Assembly: GCA_963978895.1 (NCBI GenBank)
Contig: OZ022247.1
Span: 3,527,452-3,591,451, forward strand
Direction of reading: 5' to 3'
From: Erpobdella octoculata
Taxonomy: Eukaryota > Annelida > Clitellata > Hirudinida > Erpobdellidae
Length of the DNA stretch: 64,000 bases
Under the pieces are notes generated by a model. The model saw only the letters and a program-made list of their open reading frames with translations. It searched no databases and had not been told where the DNA came from. Positions 56,679-64,000 of this stretch are shown piece by piece (positions within the stretch are counted from its first letter, which is position 1; every line of letters begins with the position of its first letter). The translations under genes were made by a program, and so were the position numbers.

Positions 56679-56890
56679 TGTGTGTTCACTCCTGAAGAGC
56701 TTTTCTGTGGAGGTCATCAGAAGAAAACCCCCCCTCGAGCAAACGTTTCGGCTCTTTAATTTCTTGACGTTCTAAGGGGGGCGAGCCACGTTCGACGGAC
56801 GAACGTCCTCCGGCAGAAAATGTTTCTGTTCTTTTCCGACATCGAATTTCTATCATTCCCTGCATCGTGGCAGATATTTGTCATGCAAAT
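56679..56890 (-). repeat. Direct repeat, 5' side of the LINE (212 bp)
   Basis: Identical to 52783-52994. Followed on the right by (ATGT)n and the second copy of the target core. Confidence 0.95.
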
Positions 56891-57299
56891 GTATGTATGT
56901 ATGTATGTATGTATGTATGTATGTATGTATGTATGTATGTATGTATGTATGTATGTATGTATGTATGTATGTATGTATGTCCTTTATGCATTGCTACATC
57001 ATTTATGTTTGTATGTATGTATGTATGTATGTATGTATGTATGTATGTATGTATGTATGTATGTATGTATGTATGTATGTATGTATGTATGTATGTATGT
57101 ATGTATGTATGTATGTATGTATGTATGTATGTATGTATGTATGTATGTATGTATGTATGTATGTATGTATGTATGTATGTATGTATGTATGTATGTATGT
57201 ATGTATGTATGTATGTATGTATGTATGTATGTATGTATGTATGTATGTATGTATGTATGTATGTATGTATGTATGTATGTATGTATGTATGTATGTATG
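56891..57299. repeat. (ATGT)n satellite between two young retroelements
   Basis: About 90 TATG units interrupted once by the 35-bp core at 56981-57015. It separates the LINE from the BEL element. Long open frames in it are artefacts. Confidence 0.97.
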
Positions 57300-57476
57300 T
57301 GTTCGGGAGACTTTTTGTTAGGAATTAACTTTTATTTAGTTTCTTTGGTTTTTTTGATTTTCTTCCAGCGAGTTTTGTTGTTGTTTCGTCGAGTTGAAAT
57401 AAAGAAAGTTCGAAGGATTGTCGTCGAGTTGCGTAGTGTAAAAATAGATTATTAGCGAAAGAATTTCTAACGAACA
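57300..57476 (+). repeat. 5' LTR of the BEL/Pao element (177 bp)
   Basis: Starts TGTTCGGGAGAC and ends CTAACGAACA, with canonical TG...CA ends. Unusually short for a BEL LTR. AATAAA occurs at 57398-57403 and may serve polyadenylation. Confidence 0.92.
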
Positions 57477-57480
57477 AATT

Positions 57481-57496
57481 TGGTAGCAGAGCGTGG
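57481..57496 (+). other. tRNA primer-binding site
   Basis: TGGTAGCAGAGCGTGG, four bases after the LTR. It begins TGG, complementary to a tRNA CCA end. The primer tRNA was not identified. Confidence 0.65.
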
Positions 57497-57558
57497 TTTA
57501 TAGTATAGTCTATTCCGAAGTCGAATTTTGAAACGTTATTACGAAATAATTATCGAAA

Positions 57559-60500
57559 ATGTCGAATAAGGCGAATTCAGAGATAGACGAAAGCGCGACT
57601 ATGCTCATTCAAGAAAAGGAAAACGAAATGCAAGCTGTAATGTGCAAAGCCAGAGCACAATTTACTCGTGAATATTTTCAGTTGAAAAAATTGCTAAACA
57701 GTAACGACGTGTCTAAAATTGCAGAAATTGAAGATAGACAGGAACGTATTACGGAGATAGAAATGCATGCAATAGAAAGTATGGAAAACCTGTTAGGTTA
57801 TTATGCGGAGATAAGCGAAACGTTGAAAGAACAGCAAATACAGAAAAATATTGCTACTCTAGAAACTGAGTTTTCTACAATAATGGAAAAAGCAGAACAT
57901 TTTTTAGAAAATAGCAAAAGACAATCATCTCCTCGTCCTCAGTCATCTGCCAACTTAATATCGTCCGAAGCTGGATTAATGTCTTCGAATGTCTGGACGT
58001 CGAGAACTGCACCAACTGTCGTCCCGTTCTCATCCCATGGCGGTTTCGTTCCATTATCTACCACCACTCACGACTACCGCGTTCACTCAGCAAGCTTTCT
58101 CCCCCAAGCTCAGCCGAGTATCGCAAACCATCATTCTTCCGTTCAACCAACAGCCAGCGATGTCGGTCATGACTTGTGGAGGCAGCTAAAAAAGGTATCA
58201 ATTCCTGTATTTAACGGAAACAAATCAAAATATGAAGCGTGGAAAGCAGCCTTTATTGCATGCATTGACAAAGCTCCAATGTCCGCTGAATATAAATTGC
58301 TTCAGTTACGTCAGTACCTTAGCGGTGACGCCTTGAAAGTTGTGGAAAACCTAGGACATTCAGCGGAAAGTTACGAGGCAGCAAAGCAACGTTTAGAAAG
58401 AAAGTTTGGTGGCATTCGTCGACAAGTTGCCTTGCAGCTTGAAGCCGTAGATAACTTTCGTCCGCTTAGAGCTGGTAGTGCCATCGATCTAGATAGATTT
58501 GCCGATCTTCTCGATTTGACTGTAATCAACTTACGTGAATCTGGTCGATATGATGAACTGGGTTGTGGCTCAATGTACCACAAGATTATTAAAAAAATGG
58601 ACGAAGCCATGAATGCGTCTTTTCAGCGTTGGCTATTTGAACATCAAAGAGTCGAAAATGTAGAAAATCTGCGTCATTTCGTACTGCAAGAAGCAGAATT
58701 TCGAACAATTGCATCCGAAGTGGTTCATGGACTATCAAAAATTGAAGTCAGTTCTCAACGTCGTAATCCGAATCTACAATCATCTTCGTATTTTGGACAA
58801 AATGATGATGTAACAACGAAGACTTGTGAATGCTGCGGTGGATACCATCCAATCTGGAAATGCGAAGTGTTCAGCCAAAACACTGTCGACAGCAGATGGA
58901 AGCTTGCCATAGAAAAACATCTCTGTTTTCGGTGTTTGGGTTCATCGCATAGAGGCTCAACATGCAAACGCAGTAGGTTGTGCGGTCTAGAGGGTTGTAT
59001 GAACACTCATCATCGACTTCTCCATGGTAGATATGAGAATCGTCAACTTACTTCTGTTCGACCTCTTGCTAACGTACGAAGGGGAGAAGCCAACGATAAC
59101 AAACAAGAAAACGTAACAATGACAGCGACTGAACCAGGAAATAACAACGTGATTGCATTACGAACCGTGCCAGTTATTCTAAGAAATGGGTTCAAGTCAA
59201 TAAAGATCAACGCTTTACTTGACGACGGGTCGACCAAAACCTACATAAACTCCGACGTTGTTGCAGAACTTGGTCTCCTCGGCAGTTCACGTCATGTTAC
59301 TGTGAGTATGCTAAATGGTCATCGAGCTGGTTTCCAGACACAAGCAGTGGAGGTGGAACTTCAAAGTTTGAATTGTGTAATTAAGATGAAAATAAATGCC
59401 TTCACAACAAATAAAGTCACTGGTGATATGAAAGCGGTAGATTGGAAGAGGTTTCAGATGAAATGGCCGCATCTACGTAACATCAAGTTTCCATATATTG
59501 AACCGCGTGCAAAGATCGATATGCTCATAGGATTAGATTATGCAGATTTACATTTTTCTCGACAGGAGGTGCGTGGCAAAAGAGGTGCACCAATTGCAAG
59601 ATTGACTCCGCTCGGATGGACTTGTGTTGGAGCGTCATCGCCACATCAAAACCAATTCCAGACTAATTTTGCTTATACGTATTTGATTCAGAAAGAAGCC
59701 GATCTCGGTTCAGCACTGCGCAAATTATGGGAAGTAGAAGAAATGACAACAAAGAAGGACACGATGTCAATTTTAAATCAACAACTGATGCAGCAAGCAC
59801 GGAACAGTCTGCAATATTTTAATAAAAAATATACAATCAGAATCCCATGGAAGACAAATCCACATGAGTTACCGAATAACTACGAAATGGCAAAAAGACG
59901 TCTGGAAACGACAGAGAGAAGACTTCAGAAAGATTCGTTTTTAAAAAATGATTACTGCAAGACAATCGAACGCTATATTAAAGAAGATTACATCTATAAG
60001 ATCGATCCAAAAGAAGCGGGAAAAGGTTCATGGTTCCTGCCACATTTTCCTGTCGTGAGATCAGATAAAGCGACAACAAAGACTCGAATCGTTTTTGATG
60101 CCTCTGCAACGTATAAAGAGATGTCTTTAAATCAAACCATTCATCAAGGACCGAAATTGCAACGCGATCTATTAGATGTCTTACTACGTTTTCGAAAAAG
60201 TCCAATTGCGTTAGTGTGTGACATTGCCGAAATGTATCTACAATTAAAAATTAATAAAGCTGATAGAAAATATTTTCGTTTTCTATGGCGTGATGTTGAT
60301 GTTAAGAATACTCCAGATATTTATGAATTTTCTCGCGTTGTATTTGGTGTTAATTGTTCACCATTTCTTGCTCAATTTGTAATACGCCAACATGCAATTA
60401 CATTTCAAAAAACCTTTCCATTAGCTGCAGAAACAATTTTGAAATCTACCTATATGGACGACAGCATGGATTCAACTGATGACGATCTGCAAGGAATTGA

Positions 60501-63060
60501 ACTTTATAAACAGTTGACGCAATTATGGAAATTAGCCGGCATGCGTGCGCGTAAATGGTTGTCTAATAGTGAAAAAGTATTAGAGTGCATTCCGCCTGAA
60601 GATCGAGCAAGTGATATAGAAATTGAAGGCGATCAAATATTTGGAACAAAGACCCTAGGAGTGTTGTGGCTAGCTAAAGACGACGTATTCATTTTTCGAT
60701 ATAAAATGCCTGACAATTCATTTGTCTATACGAAACGTGAAGTTTTGAGAAAAGTTGCCGCGTTATTTGATCCACTTGGTTTTCTAGCGCCATTCATCGT
60801 TCGTGCAAAGATTTTACTTCAGAAGATGTGGACATCGGGTCTGAATTGGGATGAATTGCTGGATCCGGAGTTAAAATCTGAAGTGGAAAATTGGTTTAAA
60901 GAATTTGATGACATTCGTGAAGTACGGATTCCAAGATGTTTACGTTTGAATAATTCAGAAGAATTATTATCAATGTCACTGCATGTGTTTGCCGATGCTT
61001 CATCGGAAGCATACGGAGCTGTTGCGTATGCTCGATGCGTTTATAAAGATAATAATATTTCGTGCCGTTTTGTTTGTGCGAAGACTCGAGTTGCACCTTT
61101 GATTTCAACAAGCATACCTCGTCTTGAGTTGATGGCAGCAGTTTTGGCTCTTCGTCTTGGAATACCTGTAGCCGACACACTGGGAATTTGTGAGGCTGAT
61201 ATTACGTTATGGACAGATAGTATGAATGTTTTATACTGGATAAAAAATCATAGTCGTAACTATAAACCATTTGTGGCTAATAGAGTTGGAGAAATCCAGT
61301 CGTTAACAGATCCGTCTCAGTGGAAGTATGTGACGTCAAGGCAGAATCCAGCAGATCTGGCATCACGTGGATGTAAAATATCGTTATTGAAGCAGAATGA
61401 CATTTGGTGGAAAGGTTCGGAATTTTTGTTAGATGCTGAATGCAGTTGGCCAACTCAACCAGTAAAAAATGTTGCTTCAGAAGAGACAAAAGAAATACGT
61501 GCAGCAAAAAAGAAACCATTATACACTACGTTGACCAGTGACTACAGTTCCATACAATCATGTGAAAGATTAAACCCAGACAGATATTCTAGTTGGATTC
61601 GTCTTGTGAGAATTGTATCATGGATCATAAGATTTATCGGCAATTCTCAGTTGGTGAAACAGAACCGAATCAAAGGCGAATTAAATTCAGATGAATTGAA
61701 CGAGTCCGAAGTTTTGTTATTAAAGTCTTGCCAACAAGAAGCTTTCGAAAATGAATATCGCGCATTGCTACAAAGAAAACCGTTACCAAAATGCAGCAAA
61801 TTACTTGTATTAAATCCTCAACTTGATGAAGACGGATTGATGAGAAGCAACAGTCGATTAGTGAATGCAGAAATGTTGCATTACGATACAAAATATCCGA
61901 TAATACTACCGAAGAAACATAGTATTACACAATTAATCATCAAGTTTGAACACGAACAAGGAGCTCATATTTGTGGAATTAATCATCTGTTGGCAAAACT
62001 TTCGAAAAGATACTGGATCCTGTCGGCACGTGAAGCTATTCGTGAATATCAATATGTTTGCATGGAATGCAAAAGAAGAAATGCAAAAGCCGCAAATCAA
62101 ATAATGGCACCACTTCCGATTTCCAGACTAAAGGCACCAGAACCGTTATGCACTTTTAGTCACACGGCACTAGATTTTGCAGGGCCATTCATTACAATCC
62201 GTGGTAGAGGTAAAAGTCGCGAAAAACGTTACCTGTGCTTGTTTACGTGCATGGCTACCAGAGCAGTCCATTTGGAAATGGCGTATGGACTTGACACCGA
62301 TTCGTTTTTGAATGCGCTTTATCGTTTCGCAAATCGTAGAGGATGGCCTAATGAATTTACATCCGATAACGGACGCAATTTTGTTGGAGCCGTTCATGAG
62401 CTCAACGAACTTATATCTCAATGGAATCAAAAGAAGATTGTGAAATCTACATCGTCGCATTCAGTAAAGTGGAATTTCAATCCTCCGGTTGCACCTCATT
62501 TCGGTGGCGTGTTTGAAATTATGATTAAAGCAGCTAAACGCGCAGTTTATGCTATACTTGGACGTGCCGATGTTACGGACGAAGAATTATCAAGTGCCTT
62601 CATCGGAGCTGAGGCACTTCTGAATTCACGTCCATTAACATATCAATCATCGAGTTCGAGAGATATCATTCCGTTAACACCAAGCCATTTTCTACACGGA
62701 GAACTGGGTCATCAAGCTGCACCAGTAATAGAACCGGTAAACAACTTGTATCACGTAAGACGACGTTGGAGACGAGTACAAGAACTTATTAGACATTTCT
62801 GGCAGCGGTGGCTTCAGGAATGGATCCCCGGACTGAGTTCACGAAATAAATGGAGCTCTGTTAAGCGGGACTTTGCGATTGGTGACGTCGTAATAGTGAT
62901 GAACTCCGACACTGCAAGAGGACAGTGGCCACTTGGAAGAGTTGTTGACGTGATGCCTGGCAAAGATGGTCATGTACGAGTAGTGAAAGTTCAAGTGGGT
63001 CAAACTGTCCTGACACGAGCGATTAGCCATCTCTCTCCGCTGGAAATCGCCGACGATTAA
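57559..63060 (+). CDS. BEL/Pao Gag-Pol polyprotein, 1833 residues
   Basis: One frame encodes all retroelement functions. Order: coiled-coil/Gag region with a DUF1759-like segment (IPVFNGNKSKYEAW, about 215-360); two zinc knuckles (CECCGGYHPIWKC at about 421, CFRCLGSSHRGSTC at about 456); aspartic protease (LLDDGSTKTYI, about 550); BEL-type RT with YLQLKINK and active-site YMDD (Y965); RNase H (FADASSEAYGAVAY, about 1144); integrase with an HHCC finger (about 1464-1510), core Asp in LDFAGPF and TSDNGRNF, and Glu in FEIMIKAAKR; and a DUF5641-like C-terminus (GDVVIVM, GQWPLGRV). There is no envelope gene. ATG 57559-57561 is the first in frame after the primer site. No lesion is visible. Confidence 0.96.
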   Translation: MSNKANSEIDESATMLIQEKENEMQAVMCKARAQFTREYFQLKKLLNSNDVSKIAEIEDRQERITEIEMHAIESMENLLGYYAEISETLKEQQIQKNIATLETEFSTIMEKAEHFLENSKRQSSPRPQSSANLISSEAGLMSSNVWTSRTAPTVVPFSSHGGFVPLSTTTHDYRVHSASFLPQAQPSIANHHSSVQPTASDVGHDLWRQLKKVSIPVFNGNKSKYEAWKAAFIACIDKAPMSAEYKLLQLRQYLSGDALKVVENLGHSAESYEAAKQRLERKFGGIRRQVALQLEAVDNFRPLRAGSAIDLDRFADLLDLTVINLRESGRYDELGCGSMYHKIIKKMDEAMNASFQRWLFEHQRVENVENLRHFVLQEAEFRTIASEVVHGLSKIEVSSQRRNPNLQSSSYFGQNDDVTTKTCECCGGYHPIWKCEVFSQNTVDSRWKLAIEKHLCFRCLGSSHRGSTCKRSRLCGLEGCMNTHHRLLHGRYENRQLTSVRPLANVRRGEANDNKQENVTMTATEPGNNNVIALRTVPVILRNGFKSIKINALLDDGSTKTYINSDVVAELGLLGSSRHVTVSMLNGHRAGFQTQAVEVELQSLNCVIKMKINAFTTNKVTGDMKAVDWKRFQMKWPHLRNIKFPYIEPRAKIDMLIGLDYADLHFSRQEVRGKRGAPIARLTPLGWTCVGASSPHQNQFQTNFAYTYLIQKEADLGSALRKLWEVEEMTTKKDTMSILNQQLMQQARNSLQYFNKKYTIRIPWKTNPHELPNNYEMAKRRLETTERRLQKDSFLKNDYCKTIERYIKEDYIYKIDPKEAGKGSWFLPHFPVVRSDKATTKTRIVFDASATYKEMSLNQTIHQGPKLQRDLLDVLLRFRKSPIALVCDIAEMYLQLKINKADRKYFRFLWRDVDVKNTPDIYEFSRVVFGVNCSPFLAQFVIRQHAITFQKTFPLAAETILKSTYMDDSMDSTDDDLQGIELYKQLTQLWKLAGMRARKWLSNSEKVLECIPPEDRASDIEIEGDQIFGTKTLGVLWLAKDDVFIFRYKMPDNSFVYTKREVLRKVAALFDPLGFLAPFIVRAKILLQKMWTSGLNWDELLDPELKSEVENWFKEFDDIREVRIPRCLRLNNSEELLSMSLHVFADASSEAYGAVAYARCVYKDNNISCRFVCAKTRVAPLISTSIPRLELMAAVLALRLGIPVADTLGICEADITLWTDSMNVLYWIKNHSRNYKPFVANRVGEIQSLTDPSQWKYVTSRQNPADLASRGCKISLLKQNDIWWKGSEFLLDAECSWPTQPVKNVASEETKEIRAAKKKPLYTTLTSDYSSIQSCERLNPDRYSSWIRLVRIVSWIIRFIGNSQLVKQNRIKGELNSDELNESEVLLLKSCQQEAFENEYRALLQRKPLPKCSKLLVLNPQLDEDGLMRSNSRLVNAEMLHYDTKYPIILPKKHSITQLIIKFEHEQGAHICGINHLLAKLSKRYWILSAREAIREYQYVCMECKRRNAKAANQIMAPLPISRLKAPEPLCTFSHTALDFAGPFITIRGRGKSREKRYLCLFTCMATRAVHLEMAYGLDTDSFLNALYRFANRRGWPNEFTSDNGRNFVGAVHELNELISQWNQKKIVKSTSSHSVKWNFNPPVAPHFGGVFEIMIKAAKRAVYAILGRADVTDEELSSAFIGAEALLNSRPLTYQSSSSRDIIPLTPSHFLHGELGHQAAPVIEPVNNLYHVRRRWRRVQELIRHFWQRWLQEWIPGLSSRNKWSSVKRDFAIGDVVIVMNSDTARGQWPLGRVVDVMPGKDGHVRVVKVQVGQTVLTRAISHLSPLEIADD

Positions 63061-63830
63061 ATGTTTTCGATAGTTTTGCCTGAGCGTAATAACTTGATCT
63101 TTTTAAATAGAGTGTCCGAATAATATTAGACTTTGAAATACTAAGAACATTAGGCTTCTTTAAGACGTCCGAAAGATTGTAATTACTTTTGATGATTTCA
63201 TAGAGTGATCGTAAATTTAATTGAATGATTAGATGTTTATGAATTCTGATAATGATCGAGATGTTGCAATCACTTGCAATTCAATATTATGATAGCAATA
63301 TTCTATGAGATTATTACGTTGGTTTTGTTGACTCGATATTTATTATAATATATGATCGTTATCATTTAGACATTAAATGTTATTGACATTTGAATTTTCA
63401 AACTTCGAATTTTGTTGCTCTGTCTGTCCTTGAAACGGAAACATTGAACCTATGACTGACATGGCATTTGTAATATGGATTATTGAACAAGTGTGATCAC
63501 ACCTTATCCGCGCTGCTGAATTTAATTTGATATGATGAGCAGATTCGAATTTCTCATTCAATTAAAAAATGTTTTTCATGATGTTTTACTTTAAACGCGA
63601 GTAGATAGCTTCTGCAGTTTCTGGTTGTTCCAGCTTATTTGAACTGGCTTAAATTGTAATGGCTTCTTTATTGAATTGTTTGCTTTACATGAATTGAATT
63701 AAACGTGCGACCGAATTACTGATGTACTGTCATTCCGTCCTAAACTTGTAACATAACAATGTGAAGTTTAATTATCGATCAATAGAGATTAATTTTAGTT
63801 TCCGTCCTTTGAGTGATGTTGATACATCAC

Positions 63831-63841
63831 GAAGGGGAGAA
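63831..63841 (+). other. Polypurine tract
   Basis: GAAGGGGAGAA directly precedes the 3' LTR, as required for plus-strand priming. Confidence 0.85.
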
Positions 63842-64000
63842 TGTTCGGGAGACTTTTTGTTAGGAATTAACTTTTATTTAGTTTCTTTGGTTTTTTTGAT
63901 TTTCTTCCAGCGAGTTTTGTTGTTGTTTCGTCGAGTTGAAATAAAGAAAGTTCGAAGGATTGTCGTCGAGTTGCGTAGTGTAAAAATAGATTATTAGCGA
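63842..64000 (+). repeat. 3' LTR of the BEL/Pao element (partial)
   Basis: The first 159 of 177 bases, identical to the 5' LTR. The rest lies beyond the window. Confidence 0.95.

Larger units (their letters stand above)
52783..56890 (-). mobile_element. R2/NeSL-like non-LTR retrotransposon with 212-bp direct terminal repeats
   Basis: A 4.1-kb unit lies within an (ATGT)n tract. From its 5' end (right side): direct repeat 56890-56679; a short array of GGAAAGACC-type repeats (about 56660-56570); the RT-endonuclease frame; a 3' UTR (53110-52995); direct repeat 52994-52783. The two 212-bp repeats are identical with a constant offset of 3896. The element is young. Either it has acquired LTR-like repeats or it is a full copy downstream of a copy truncated to its last 212 bp. 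Confidence 0.85.
57300..64000 (+). mobile_element. BEL/Pao LTR retrotransposon, apparently intact, 3' LTR cut by the window end
   Basis: 5' LTR 57300-57476, primer-binding site 57481-57496, one ORF 57559-63060, a 780-bp 3' untranslated stretch, purine tract 63831-63841 and 3' LTR from 63842. The LTRs are identical over all 159 comparable bases and the ORF has no stop or shift, so insertion was recent and the copy may be autonomous. The left junction is inside (ATGT)n; the target duplication cannot be seen because the right junction lies outside the window. Confidence 0.95.

Noticed and set aside
57989..63030. Short ORFs on both strands within the BEL element
   Set aside because: Shadows of the 1833-codon polyprotein frame.

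Overview
The window is nuclear DNA of an invertebrate animal. It is AT-rich, its genes have many short exons with GT-AG introns, and it is saturated with microsatellites and minisatellites. The coding sequence reads in the standard code. The retroelements (a BEL/Pao LTR element and an R2/NeSL-like LINE) and a full-length ADGRV1-type receptor point to a non-vertebrate metazoan, perhaps a lophotrochozoan. I cannot name a species from the sequence.

Layout: (1) 221-14742, plus strand: the 3' part of an ADGRV1/VLGR1-like adhesion GPCR, 35 readable exons. They encode Calx-beta repeats, a GAIN/GPS region whose cleavage tripeptide is missing, seven transmembrane helices and a cytoplasmic tail ending in a PDZ-ligand-like sequence. 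The 5' part of the gene lies before the window. (2) 15960-16485, minus strand: a two-exon NUDT2 (diadenosine tetraphosphatase) gene. (3) 18320-36344, plus strand: a complete polypeptide GalNAc-transferase gene with 12 coding positions. The eighth is present twice as two 186-nt exons (31033-31218 and 33162-33347) that differ mainly in the catalytic flexible loop. (4) 36345-43098: intergenic, mostly simple repeats. (5) 43099-43569, plus strand: one GC-rich exon of a BK-channel beta-subunit (KCNMB)/TipE-like membrane protein; its other exons were not found. (6) 43570-52782: intergenic, with long satellites, a poly(A)-tailed retroposed insert and a MITE. (7) 52783-56890, minus strand: a young R2/NeSL-like non-LTR retrotransposon with a restriction-like endonuclease, bracketed by two identical 212-bp direct repeats and sitting in an (ATGT)n tract. 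(8) 57300-64000, plus strand: a very young BEL/Pao LTR retrotransposon with an uninterrupted 1833-residue ORF and LTRs identical over all 159 visible bases, inserted in the same (ATGT)n tract. Its 3' LTR runs off the window.

The host genes are functionally unrelated: a sensory/adhesion receptor, nucleotide sanitation, Golgi O-glycosylation and channel modulation. NUDT2 and the GalNAc-transferase are divergently arranged about 1.8 kb apart, with a hAT-like MITE between them. The observations most worth a second look are the duplicated catalytic-loop exon, the GPS without a cleavage triad, the LTR-like direct repeats around an endonuclease-encoding LINE that has no AUG, and the use of one tetranucleotide satellite by two unrelated young retroelements.
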